Shown here piece by piece: positions 8,542 to 17,750 of a stretch of DNA of 64,000 nucleotides. The stretch lies in assembly GCF_009674685.1 (NCBI RefSeq), contig NZ_WKJI01000002.1:372001-436000 (forward strand), in the 5' to 3' direction. The notes under the pieces were generated by a model. That model searched no databases, was not told the origin of the DNA, and saw only the letters and a program-made list of their open reading frames with translations. Numbering within the stretch: the stretch's first letter is position 1; each line of letters starts with the position of its first letter. Source of the stretch: Pedobacter puniceum. GTDB taxonomy: Bacteria > Bacteroidota > Bacteroidia > Sphingobacteriales > Sphingobacteriaceae. Made by a program: the position numbers and the translations under genes.

Positions 8542-10326
8542 TTATATTTTCATCCACTTCTTAAAAACAGCTTTTTGCTGTTCTGTTTGCTTCTTCATTT
8601 TATCTATTTGATAATACTTATCAGTACTAGCGGCTAACTTAATATTTAAAGTCTGGATAATACCATCTCTATTTAAGACAATTTCTAAGTTCTCTCCAAC
8701 TGATTTAGTTTTGATGTAATCATTAATATCTTCAACTCTTTCTCCGTTAACTGCAATAATTTCATCGTTAACATTTAAACCGCCATTCCATGCTGCACCA
8801 CCTCTTATAACAGTACTGATAATATTTTTCCTAGTTCTTACTCCTAAAGAAGGCATATTAGGGTTTGCTCTGTTTACCAACTCTAAACCTGCATAAGCCA
8901 AAAATTTAGCACAATCTACTTCTTGAGTGCCATTTACATATTTGCTGTAGAAATCATCCAAACTTTCCCCATACTCTTTTTCTAAAGCCTCTTTAAATTC
9001 TTTACTTGTAAAACCTCTACCTTTTTTCTTGTAATAAGCTATGTAAGTGTTTCTTAAAACATCATCTAAACTTTTCTCACCATTAGTTTTATGAATAATA
9101 GCTAAATCAAGCATCGCGGCAAGCAAAGCACCTTTATTATAGTAAGAGATAGTAGCATTACTGCTATTTTCATTTGGTCTGTAATATTTAATCCAAGCAT
9201 CAAAACTAGCTTCTGTTACAGCTTGTATTTTATCTCCTTTTTGGTTAGCAATAAGGTTAATTTCTCCTTGTAAGATTTTAAGATAATCAACTTCAGAAAT
9301 GGCTCCTGTTCTTTGTATAATTAGGTTATCGTAATAAGCAGTAAAACCTTCTGCAATCCATAAATCTGTTGTATAGTTCTCGTTTTCATAATCAAACGGA
9401 CCAAGCGCAATAGGTCTTAATCTTTTCACATTCCATAAATGGAAATATTCGTGAGCTACCAAACTTAAAAAATTGGTATAGGTTGCAGGGTCTGTATATC
9501 CTGTTCTTTTAGCTCCTAAAACGGTAGAGTTTAAATGCTCTAAACCACCACCTCCGTTTTGGTAATGATGAACAATAAATACATAGCGCTTGTTAGGGTT
9601 TTCTCTAAAAATTAAAGTCTCCTCCTCCACAATTTTCGCCATATCAATTTTTAACTTCTCTTTATCGTAGTTTCCACCGCCTACCATTGCAACTTCATGT
9701 TTAACTCCGGCAGCATCAAACTCAAAAATATCTTGATTACCAACTTCTATAGGAGAATCATACAACCAATCAAAATCCGGAGCGTGGTAAGAAAATTTAG
9801 TACCTTCAATTTTTTCTAAACCTGTAGAAACTTTACTCCAACTGCTAAAAGGTACGATATTAACCCTAACTGGCTCATTTAACCTATCCTTTACAAACAT
9901 AAATATGCCTGTTGGCGATAAAAAAGCATGATTAGCATCTACAAAACTGGTTCTTACAGATATTTCGTAAGCATAAACTCTGTAGTTAACAATTATAGTT
10001 TTACTACCATCGTTTTTAATTTTCCAAGTGTTTTTCTTTATTTTTTCTGATGATAAAGCTGTACCAGAAGTTGTGCTGGCAGTAAAACCTTCCACGTTTT
10101 TAGAAAATTCTCTTACCAAATAAGAACCAGGCGCCCAAACAGGCATACTTACCTCTATTTCCTTTTTACGGATATTACTGATACGCATTTCAACATCAGC
10201 ATAATGTGCCTGCGGTTCGGAAAAAGATACTGTGAACTCTATTTTAGAACTATCATCTGCCGTAGCAGTTAATTGAACCATAAAAATGATGATTAAAGTG
10301 TTTAGAAAAATTTTAAATGAGTGCAT
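8542..10326 (-). CDS. M61-family metallopeptidase with PDZ domain
   Basis: 594 residues. A signal peptide (cleavage near TATA, about 23) leads an N-terminal beta domain (25-190), a zinc peptidase domain with the HExxH-type motif VAHEYFHLWNVKRLRP and the downstream glutamate in WIAEGFTAYYD, and a C-terminal PDZ domain (about 490-570, with GGAAWNGGLNVNDEIIAVNG). M61 enzymes act as glycyl aminopeptidases or periplasmic peptidases. The signal peptide points to the periplasm or surface. A single gene with its own terminator. Confidence 0.92.
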   Translation of the reverse strand: MHSFKIFLNTLIIIFMVQLTATADDSSKIEFTVSFSEPQAHYADVEMRISNIRKKEIEVSMPVWAPGSYLVREFSKNVEGFTASTTSGTALSSEKIKKNTWKIKNDGSKTIIVNYRVYAYEISVRTSFVDANHAFLSPTGIFMFVKDRLNEPVRVNIVPFSSWSKVSTGLEKIEGTKFSYHAPDFDWLYDSPIEVGNQDIFEFDAAGVKHEVAMVGGGNYDKEKLKIDMAKIVEEETLIFRENPNKRYVFIVHHYQNGGGGLEHLNSTVLGAKRTGYTDPATYTNFLSLVAHEYFHLWNVKRLRPIALGPFDYENENYTTDLWIAEGFTAYYDNLIIQRTGAISEVDYLKILQGEINLIANQKGDKIQAVTEASFDAWIKYYRPNENSSNATISYYNKGALLAAMLDLAIIHKTNGEKSLDDVLRNTYIAYYKKKGRGFTSKEFKEALEKEYGESLDDFYSKYVNGTQEVDCAKFLAYAGLELVNRANPNMPSLGVRTRKNIISTVIRGGAAWNGGLNVNDEIIAVNGERVEDINDYIKTKSVGENLEIVLNRDGIIQTLNIKLAASTDKYYQIDKMKKQTEQQKAVFKKWMKI

Positions 10327-10397
10327 TTTGAGTTTTTATACAAAACTAAAATATTATTCAAGATTCAAAAATTTAAGCCGTATGATTGATTTGTAAT

Positions 10398-10418
10398 ATA
10401 GTTGATACCTTCAACTAT
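10398..10418 (+). promoter_or_regulatory. Putative MarR operator
   Basis: Perfect 8-bp inverted repeat ATAGTTGA-TACCT-TCAACTAT, 40 bp before the ATG of the MarR gene. Known MarR-family operators are often built as TAGTTG-n-CAACTA, so autoregulation of this efflux operon is a reasonable inference. No convincing -33/-7 pair could be placed around it, although TAAATTTG at 10436-10443 fits the -7 consensus. Confidence 0.6.
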
Positions 10419-10457
10419 TGTGTAAACTTAAATTATAAATTTGAGTTATCACTTACG

Positions 10458-10931
10458 ATGAAATTTGAAGAACCCATAGCACATCAACTTATACAAGTAA
10501 CTAAAAAGTATTTAAGTGAATTTAGTAAAATAGCCGGGCATATTCCTATGGAACGCTATCATTACGTCTTACTTATTCTGGCCGAAGCAGAAGAGCTTTA
10601 TACCCAAAAAGAGTTAGCAAAAATTCTCCAGGTTGATAAGTCTTTTATGGTTACGATGATTGATTATTTATCTGATAACGATTTTGTTACACGTGAGGCC
10701 GACCAACACGATAGACGTAAGCATTTGATAAAGCTTACTGATAAAGCTAAAAAATTAGTCCCCCAAATAAATCTTATTTTTAAAAATCTTAATGAAAAAG
10801 CTTTTAAAAATGTATCTAAAGAAAATATTGGGCACTTTTTTGGCGTGTTAGCACAAATACAACAAAACTTAACTACAGAACATACTCACGAGCTAGTGCT
10901 CGACTTTAAAAAACTTAAACATACAACATGA
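10458..10931 (+). CDS. MarR-family transcriptional regulator
   Basis: About 157 residues with the winged-helix core of MarR: YTQKELAKILQVDKSFMVTMIDYLSDNDFV (shown here only as a span, residues about 47-76) followed by the wing READQHDRRKH. The ATG at 10458 is preferred over an in-frame TTG at 10386, because the longer form would run through the operator-like repeat. Its last four bases overlap the start of the efflux adaptor gene (ATGA), so it is the first gene of the RND operon and probably its repressor. Ligand unknown. Confidence 0.88.
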   Translation: MKFEEPIAHQLIQVTKKYLSEFSKIAGHIPMERYHYVLLILAEAEELYTQKELAKILQVDKSFMVTMIDYLSDNDFVTREADQHDRRKHLIKLTDKAKKLVPQINLIFKNLNEKAFKNVSKENIGHFFGVLAQIQQNLTTEHTHELVLDFKKLKHTT

Positions 10932-12004
10932 AAACCAAGTACATCATTTATGTTTTAATTATTGGCTTATTAGGTTATATGATTTATAATCGCTTAAGTA
11001 AATCATCAGAAACAAAAGGACCAAAAGGTGGTGCAGCCGGCGGCCCAGCAGGCGGTGGTGCCCCAATAGGTGTAAGCGGTATCATTGTTAAACCTACACA
11101 GTTTTCTAATGTAGTTGCAGTTTCTGGAACTATTGAAGCCAATGAACAAGTGCAAATAAGAAGTGAAATTTCTGGCCTTATTAGGTCTATTAATTTTACC
11201 GAAGGCTCTAATGTAAATAAAGGTGCTTTATTAATTAAAATTGATGATAGAGAACTACAAGCACAATTAGCACAAGCTTTAACAAGAGAGAAATTAGCTG
11301 CCGAAACAGAGTCGCGTTCTAAAAAGCTACTCCAATCAGAAGCTATAAGCCAAGAAGAATATGATAATGCATTGGCCGAACTACGTTCTCTACAAGCACA
11401 AAGTCAATTAGTAAGAGCGCAACTTTCTAAAACAGAAATAAGAGCGCCTTTCTCTGGTAAAATAGGCTTAAGAAACATTTCAAATGGAGCATATATTACC
11501 CCTACTACAGACATTGTAAACTTAGTAAATACGAATCCGGTTAAAATTACCTTCTCTGTACCAGAAAAATATGCCAAAAGAGTTAATGAAGGCTCAAGCA
11601 TCTCTTTTACCGTTGCCGGAAGCAGAGAAAATTACTCGGCAAAAGTATATGCCATAGAGCCTGCGGTAGATATTGCTACCAGAACTTTAATTTTAAGAGC
11701 TAGAGCAGAAAATCCTAAAGGAACACTCTTACCAGGCACCTTTGCAAATGTTAATTTGCCTTTAGAAAACATAAATGACGCTATTCTAGTACCTACAGAA
11801 GCCGTTGTTCCTATTTTAAACGGAAAGCAAGTTTTTATAGCTGAAAACGGAAAAGCCAAAGCCGTAAAAATAGAATCTGATATTAGAACAGACAAAGAAG
11901 TATTGGTATCAACCGGCTTAAAAGCCGGAGATACTGTATTAACAACTGGAGTAATGGCTTTAAAACCAGATGCTCCTGTTAAAGTAAGTGTGAAAAACAA
12001 ATAA
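10928..12004 (+). CDS. RND efflux periplasmic adaptor (membrane fusion protein)
   Basis: 358 residues of the HlyD/AcrA type: one N-terminal membrane anchor (about 5-20), a Gly/Ala/Pro-rich linker (about 33-50), a lipoyl half (GTIEANEQVQIRSEISG), a short alpha hairpin (about 100-160), the second lipoyl half (TEIRAPFSGKIGLR) and the beta-barrel and membrane-proximal domains. It bridges the inner-membrane pump and the TolC channel encoded next. Translationally coupled to the MarR gene by a 4-bp overlap. Confidence 0.93.
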   Translation: MKTKYIIYVLIIGLLGYMIYNRLSKSSETKGPKGGAAGGPAGGGAPIGVSGIIVKPTQFSNVVAVSGTIEANEQVQIRSEISGLIRSINFTEGSNVNKGALLIKIDDRELQAQLAQALTREKLAAETESRSKKLLQSEAISQEEYDNALAELRSLQAQSQLVRAQLSKTEIRAPFSGKIGLRNISNGAYITPTTDIVNLVNTNPVKITFSVPEKYAKRVNEGSSISFTVAGSRENYSAKVYAIEPAVDIATRTLILRARAENPKGTLLPGTFANVNLPLENINDAILVPTEAVVPILNGKQVFIAENGKAKAVKIESDIRTDKEVLVSTGLKAGDTVLTTGVMALKPDAPVKVSVKNK

Positions 12005-12019
12005 TACAGATTTATTATC

Positions 12020-15000
12020 ATGAGTATATCAACCACCAGTATAAAAAGGCCAGTTTTGGCTATTGTAATGAATCTGATACTTGTCTTATTTGGTATCATT
12101 GGATTTACATTTTTAGGGGTAAGAGAGTTTCCTTCGATAGACCCTCCGGTAGTTTCTGTAAGAACAAATTACCCGGGTGCTAATGCTGATATTGTTGAAT
12201 CTCAAATTACAGAGCCTCTAGAAAAATCTATCAATAGCATTGATGGTATCAAAAATATTTCTTCTTCAAGTAACCAAGGTTCTAGCTCTATAACTATCGA
12301 GTTTAATTTGGATAAAAATTTAGAGGAAGCAGCTAATGACGTTCGGGATAAAGTATCACAAGCTGGCCGTTACCTTCCAAAAGATATAGACGGTAACCCA
12401 GTAGTTTCAAAAGCTGATGCCAACTCTGACGCTATTATCTCTATGACTATCCAAAGTGATAAAAGAAGCATCTTAGAAATCAGTGATTTTGCAGAAAACG
12501 TTATTGCCCAAAGAATTCAAACTATACCAGGTGTTTCTAGTGTACAAATTTGGGGTCAGAAAAAATATGCCATGCGTTTATGGTTAGATCCAGATAAACT
12601 TGCAGCCTACGCCTTAACTCCGCTAGATGTTAGAAATGCTTTAGACCAACAAAATGTGGAACTTCCATCCGGGAAAATATCTGGTGATAATACAGAACTT
12701 ACCGTTAATACAGTGGGTAATTTAAGTACGGAAGAAGCTTTTAACGATTTAATCATCAAGAATGATGGTACCAATATTATACGTTTCAAAGATGTTGGTA
12801 CAGCAGTTCTTGGGCCAGAAAACGAGGAAACAGTTTTAAGATCAAGAGGAAAACCAATGGTTGCTACCGCTATTATACCACAACCTGGCGCTAACTACCT
12901 AGATATTGCGAATGAATTTTATAAACGTTATGAGCAACTAAAAAAAGAACTTCCTGAGGATTATAAATTAGATATCGCTTTAGATAATACCGTTTTTATT
13001 AAAAAATCGGTTTTAGAAGTTGCCGAAACGTTAATTATTGCGCTAGTATTGGTAATTTTCATCATTTACCTATTCTTTAGAGATTGGAGTATTGCCTTTA
13101 GACCTTTAATTGATATTCCGGTATCACTTATTGCAACATTCTTTGTAATGTACTTATTGGGTTTCTCTATCAATGTATTAACCTTATTAGCTATTGTTTT
13201 GGCCACAGGCTTGGTTGTAGATGATGGTATCGTGGTAACAGAAAATATTTTTAAGAAAGTAGAAGAGGGCATGTCGCCTTTTGAAGCTGCGATAAAAGGT
13301 GCTAATGAGATTTTCTTTGCCGTAATTTCAATTTCTATCACGCTAGCAGCAGTATTTTTACCTGTTATTTTCTTAGAGGGTTTTGTTGGGCGATTGTTTA
13401 GAGAATTTGGTGTTGTTATTGGTGCTGCTGTTTTAATATCAGCTTTTGTGTCTTTAACCTTAACGCCAATGCTTAACGCCTATTTGATGAAAACTGGACA
13501 TAAAAAATCCAATTTCTACCTCAAAACAGAGCCCTATTTTGAGAAGATGAATGATAGTTACAAATCATCTTTAGAGCAGTTTTTAGCAAAGCGCTGGTTG
13601 GCTTTCCCAATTATTTTAATTTGTTTTGGTATTATATTCTTGTTTTGGAAAGCCTTACCAAAAGAAACCGCTCCTTTAGATGATAGAAGTGGAGTTAGTA
13701 TCCAAATTACAGCCCCAGAAGGAGCTTCATTTGATTATACCGACGCTTTTATTCTTAATCTTGAACAAAAACTTAATGATTCTGTACCAGAACAAATCAA
13801 TAATATCTCTGTAACTGCGCCTGGTTTTAGCGGATCTGGAGCTGCCAATACTGGCTTTTTTAGGATAAGATTAGGAGAATCAGAAGACAGAGAACGCTCT
13901 CAAATGGAAATTGCTGACCAGCTAACCAGAGTGGTAAGAAAGTTGCCAGAAGCAAGAGCTTTTGTTGTGCAGCAACCCACCATTTCTGTTGGTAGAGTAC
14001 GTGGTTTACCTGTCCAATACATTATTCAAGCTAATAGTTTTGAGCAGCTGCAAGAAAAGATACCTGCTTTTATGAACGAGATTAGTCAAGATCCAACTTT
14101 CACTAATACTGATGTTAACCTGAAATTCAACAAGCCCGAGCTTAATGTAAGTATTGATAGAAATAAAGCACAAAATTTAGGTGTATCGGTAATTGATGTT
14201 GCACAAACCTTACAATTATCTCTAAGCGCACAAAGGTTTGCTTACTTCACTATGAATGGTAAACAATATCAAGTTATTGGCCAGTTTGATAGGCAAAAAA
14301 GAAACGACCCTTATGATTTAACATCTATATTTGTAAGAAATAGCAGAGGTGAGCTTATTCAGTTAGATAATCTTGTAAAAATTGAGGAAAGAAGCAGCCC
14401 TCCACAAAGGTATCGTAACAATAGGTTTGCATCAGCAACTGTTTCTGGAGGTTTAGCTCCAGGCAAAACCATTGGCGATGGTATTGAAGCGATGGAAAGA
14501 GCAAAAGAAAAAATCTTAGACGATAGTTTTAGTACAGATTTAGCCGGAGAATCAAGAGATTTTAGTGAGAGTAACTCTAATACTTTATTTGCTTTTGGCT
14601 TAGCATTACTCTTAGTTTATCTTATTTTATCAGCCCAATTTGAGAGTTTTATTGATCCAGTTATCATCATCCTAACTGTACCTATGGCTGTGGCCGGAGC
14701 TTTCTTCTCCTTATGGCTACTAGGTCAAAGTTGGAACATCTTTAGCCAAATAGGAACCATTATGCTCATTGGCTTGGTAACCAAAAACGGCATTCTTATA
14801 GTAGAATTTGCAAACCAATTGAAAGAGCAAGGCATGAGCGTAGCCGATGCCATTAGAGAAGCATCAGTGTCTAGGTTGAGACCTATTTTAATGACTAGCT
14901 TGGCTATTGCATTAGGTGCTTTACCTATTGCTATGGCTTTGGGTGCAGCGGCAAAAAGTAGAATGGGCATGGGTACTGTAATTATTGGAGGCACATTGTT

Positions 15001-15118
15001 TTCATTAATGCTAACACTGTTTGTAATTCCTGCTATTTACTCGTACTGGTCTAAAGAACATAAAGAAAGTAAAGCAGAAAAAGCTGCTAAAGAAATTGAA
15101 CTAGAAAAATCTATTTAA
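12020..15118 (+). CDS. RND multidrug efflux transporter, HAE1 (AcrB-like)
   Basis: 1032 residues, the full length of an HAE1 pump. Visible: the first helix with REFPSIDPPVV just after it, the periplasmic porter domains with typical NYPGANADIVES, the second membrane block with the proton-relay helix containing GLVVDDGIVVTEN near 400 (two adjacent Asp), and the C-terminal block with GTIMLIGLVTKNGILIVEFAN near 920. It exports hydrophobic compounds by proton antiport; substrates cannot be inferred. It follows the adaptor gene by 15 bp and precedes tolC by 2 bp. Confidence 0.95.
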   Translation: MSISTTSIKRPVLAIVMNLILVLFGIIGFTFLGVREFPSIDPPVVSVRTNYPGANADIVESQITEPLEKSINSIDGIKNISSSSNQGSSSITIEFNLDKNLEEAANDVRDKVSQAGRYLPKDIDGNPVVSKADANSDAIISMTIQSDKRSILEISDFAENVIAQRIQTIPGVSSVQIWGQKKYAMRLWLDPDKLAAYALTPLDVRNALDQQNVELPSGKISGDNTELTVNTVGNLSTEEAFNDLIIKNDGTNIIRFKDVGTAVLGPENEETVLRSRGKPMVATAIIPQPGANYLDIANEFYKRYEQLKKELPEDYKLDIALDNTVFIKKSVLEVAETLIIALVLVIFIIYLFFRDWSIAFRPLIDIPVSLIATFFVMYLLGFSINVLTLLAIVLATGLVVDDGIVVTENIFKKVEEGMSPFEAAIKGANEIFFAVISISITLAAVFLPVIFLEGFVGRLFREFGVVIGAAVLISAFVSLTLTPMLNAYLMKTGHKKSNFYLKTEPYFEKMNDSYKSSLEQFLAKRWLAFPIILICFGIIFLFWKALPKETAPLDDRSGVSIQITAPEGASFDYTDAFILNLEQKLNDSVPEQINNISVTAPGFSGSGAANTGFFRIRLGESEDRERSQMEIADQLTRVVRKLPEARAFVVQQPTISVGRVRGLPVQYIIQANSFEQLQEKIPAFMNEISQDPTFTNTDVNLKFNKPELNVSIDRNKAQNLGVSVIDVAQTLQLSLSAQRFAYFTMNGKQYQVIGQFDRQKRNDPYDLTSIFVRNSRGELIQLDNLVKIEERSSPPQRYRNNRFASATVSGGLAPGKTIGDGIEAMERAKEKILDDSFSTDLAGESRDFSESNSNTLFAFGLALLLVYLILSAQFESFIDPVIIILTVPMAVAGAFFSLWLLGQSWNIFSQIGTIMLIGLVTKNGILIVEFANQLKEQGMSVADAIREASVSRLRPILMTSLAIALGALPIAMALGAAAKSRMGMGTVIIGGTLFSLMLTLFVIPAIYSYWSKEHKESKAEKAAKEIELEKSI

Positions 15119-15120
15119 GC

Positions 15121-16431
15121 ATGAAAATTAATAGGTTATTAATCATACTAGCGTTTTTATTATCTGTAAATACAGCATTTACACAAGAGAAGCTAAGTTT
15201 AGAAGATGCCATAAAAATTGCATTAGAAAATAACTTCGATATAAAAATCAGCAGAAACGTAACAGAAATAAGCAAGAACAACGTTACTCCAGGTAATGCT
15301 GGTATGCTACCCGTTATCACTGGAAATTTAAATGATGTAAATAGAGTAGAAACAAGTGAGGTTGATTTAGCTTCAGGTGGAAGTAGGAATGCGAGAAATG
15401 CAAAAAACACCAATATAAACTATGGAGCAAGCTTAAATTGGCGCATTTTTGATGGTTTTAGGATGTTTGCAACTTACGATAGGTTACAAGAATTACAAAA
15501 ACTTGGAGAGCTAAATTTTAAACTTAACGTACAAAATACCATCGCCAATGTATTAACCTCTTATTACAATTTAATTGCTTTAAACAAGCAATTAGAGGCA
15601 ACAAAGACAGCCTTAGAAGTATCTAGAGTACGCTTAAAAAATGCTAATAGCCGTTACAAAATAGGCAAAGGCTCAAAATTAGAACTTTTAGCAGCCAAAG
15701 TAGATTTAAGTACAGATACCAGCTCTTTATTGGTACAACAAGATTTAATTAAAGCATCAAAAATTAACCTTAATCAAATTCTAGGCAGACCTGCTGAAAT
15801 AAATTTTACTGTTGAGGATACTATCATTTTAGATAAACAGCTGAATTATGAAAATACTAAATCATTAGTTTTAGCGCAGAATCCAGAACTGCAAACAGCA
15901 GTTGTAAACCAAAAAATAGCAGAACTTAGCTTAAAAGAAATTAAAGGTGATAGATATCCTGTTATTGCTTTAACATCAGGCTATAATTTTTCTAATTCAA
16001 CATCACCACCCACTGGCTTTGCCATAAGAAACAATACACGTGGCTTAAATTATGGTTTCACGGCTTCTATTAACATTTTTAACGGTTTCCAGCAGAATAG
16101 GGCTGAAACCAATGCAAAGCTAGAAATAGAAAATGCCCAATTTAATTTAGAGCGTACGCAACAAGCCATATCATCGCAGTTACTAATTGCTTATCAAAAC
16201 TATCAAACCAATTTACAACTGGTTACTTTAGAAGAAAACAATGTTGAAGTAGCTCAAGAGAACTTAAATATCACATTAGAAAAATATAGACTAGGCAGTA
16301 TAGTGCCTTTAGAATTAAGAGAAGCACAAAGAAATTTTGTAGATGCTACCGTGAGATATGCCAATGCACAGTTTCAAGCAAAATTAGCAGAAGTTGCCAT
16401 TAAAGAACTTGCTGGTAACATACAGTTATAA
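15121..16431 (+). CDS. TolC-family outer membrane efflux protein
   Basis: 436 residues: signal peptide ending NTAFTQ near 22, then two repeats of the OEP fold with the usual start LSLEDAIKIALENN and long amphipathic helices (about 120-240 and 330-430). It forms the exit duct for the RND pump. It starts 2 bp after the pump stop, so the four genes MarR, adaptor, pump and channel are one operon. Confidence 0.93.
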   Translation: MKINRLLIILAFLLSVNTAFTQEKLSLEDAIKIALENNFDIKISRNVTEISKNNVTPGNAGMLPVITGNLNDVNRVETSEVDLASGGSRNARNAKNTNINYGASLNWRIFDGFRMFATYDRLQELQKLGELNFKLNVQNTIANVLTSYYNLIALNKQLEATKTALEVSRVRLKNANSRYKIGKGSKLELLAAKVDLSTDTSSLLVQQDLIKASKINLNQILGRPAEINFTVEDTIILDKQLNYENTKSLVLAQNPELQTAVVNQKIAELSLKEIKGDRYPVIALTSGYNFSNSTSPPTGFAIRNNTRGLNYGFTASINIFNGFQQNRAETNAKLEIENAQFNLERTQQAISSQLLIAYQNYQTNLQLVTLEENNVEVAQENLNITLEKYRLGSIVPLELREAQRNFVDATVRYANAQFQAKLAEVAIKELAGNIQL

Positions 16432-16504
16432 CCTAACGTATAAGACTTAAATAATTAAATTAAGATATATTCTTTTTATATATTTGTTTTACAATTTTAT
16501 TTAG

Positions 16505-16897
16505 ATGCCTAATTACAAATACAAAACTGCACTTCTGGTTGATGATAATTTCATCGATAATATGATTAACCAGAAGATTCTCAATAACTCTGATTTTGCA
16601 GAGCAGATTGTTGTGAAACAATCTTGTGAATCGGCTATACAATATCTACAAGAACTCATCAACCTACAGGAAGAACTACCTGAAATTATATTTTTAGATA
16701 TCAGAATGCCTATTAAAACAGGCTTCGACTTTTTAGTAGAATTTCAACAACTACAATCTCCTGCGAAAGACAATGTTAAAATTGTAATGCTTTCTTCATC
16801 TTTAGACCCTAGCGACCATAAAAAAGTAACAGAATTTAATAACGTAACAGACTTCTTTGGAAAACCACTAACTAGTGATTTATTAAAAGATATTTAA
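16505..16897 (+). CDS. Stand-alone response regulator
   Basis: 130 residues, a receiver of the Rcp1-like kind: VDDN acidic pocket near 13, phospho-Asp in FLDIRMPIKTGF near 62, Ser in MLSSS and Lys in FGKPL. Such receivers in Bacteroidetes usually pair with unlinked hybrid kinases. It starts 73 bp after tolC with no terminator between, and ends 1 bp before the next ATG, so it is coupled to the kinase-like gene downstream. Confidence 0.85.
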   Translation: MPNYKYKTALLVDDNFIDNMINQKILNNSDFAEQIVVKQSCESAIQYLQELINLQEELPEIIFLDIRMPIKTGFDFLVEFQQLQSPAKDNVKIVMLSSSLDPSDHKKVTEFNNVTDFFGKPLTSDLLKDI

Positions 16898-16898
16898 C

Positions 16899-17750
16899 AT
16901 GTTAATTGTTGCTGATAGCGGATCTTCCATAACAGATTGGATCTGCCTGTTGCCAAATCAAGAGAAACAAATTTTAGAAACCAAAGGACTTAATCCTTTC
17001 TTTGTTTCAGAAAAAGAGATTATCAAGGTTATTAATAATGTTAAGCTATTTCAAGATATAGCTTCAAACGTTAAAGAAGTACATTTTTTTGGTGCTGGCT
17101 GTAACAGCCCTGATAAAAGAGAAATTATCTCAAACGCACTATCTGCAAAATTCAAAAATGCTTTCATAAATGTAGAAAGTGATCTTTTAGGTTCTGCCTA
17201 TGCCACTTGTGGCACTACACCTGGTTTAAATTGTATTTTAGGAACAGGCTCTAACATTTCTTTTTTTGATGGAAATAATTTACATGACGGTTTACATGGC
17301 TTAGGCTATATTTTAGGAGACGAAGGCTCTGAAACTTACTTCGGTAAAAACCTTATTACAGATTTTCTCTATAAAAAAATGCCCGATGAATTGGCAGAGA
17401 AGTTTTTTAATAAATACAAGCCTAGTAAAGAAGATGTTATCAAAAACATTTATCAAAGACCATTACCCAACCATTATTTAGCCTCTTTTGCCAGTTTTCT
17501 AAAAGAAAACATTAACCATCCTTACATTCAGAAAATCATTACTGCTGGTTTAGAAGAATTTATCAAAATAAGTATCTGTACCTATCCTAATTACAAAGAA
17601 CTTTATTGCCACTTTGTTGGCGATATAGCCTATAATTTCCAAGATTTTCTAATTCCGTTATGCAATAAGTACGAAATACACGTAGGTAAGATTTTAGAAA
17701 AACCTATTTATGAACTGTATGAATTTGTAAAGAATAAAGAGGGTTTTTAA
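16899..17750 (+). CDS. BadF/BadG/BcrA/BcrD-type ATPase, N-acetylglucosamine kinase-like
   Basis: 283 residues of the ASKHA fold: phosphate-1 loop ADSGSSITDWI at the N-terminus, the central VESDLLGSAYATCG and the phosphate-2 region CILGTGSNISFFDG near 115, then LGDEGSETYFGK near 150. This pattern matches the GlcNAc-kinase-like branch found across Bacteroidetes, which phosphorylates amino sugars in the cytoplasm. Its stop overlaps the convergent mutarotase stop by 4 bp. Specificity is inferred from family resemblance only. Confidence 0.8.
   Translation: MLIVADSGSSITDWICLLPNQEKQILETKGLNPFFVSEKEIIKVINNVKLFQDIASNVKEVHFFGAGCNSPDKREIISNALSAKFKNAFINVESDLLGSAYATCGTTPGLNCILGTGSNISFFDGNNLHDGLHGLGYILGDEGSETYFGKNLITDFLYKKMPDELAEKFFNKYKPSKEDVIKNIYQRPLPNHYLASFASFLKENINHPYIQKIITAGLEEFIKISICTYPNYKELYCHFVGDIAYNFQDFLIPLCNKYEIHVGKILEKPIYELYEFVKNKEGF

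Noticed and set aside
8360-8557. Small reading frame between the esterase and peptidase genes
   Set aside because: It overlaps the esterase start and runs through a terminator hairpin, and it has no protein-like features.
10386-10457. Longer MarR protein starting at an in-frame TTG
   Set aside because: The extension runs through the operator-like repeat and is not MarR-like; the ATG at 10458 gives the normal length.
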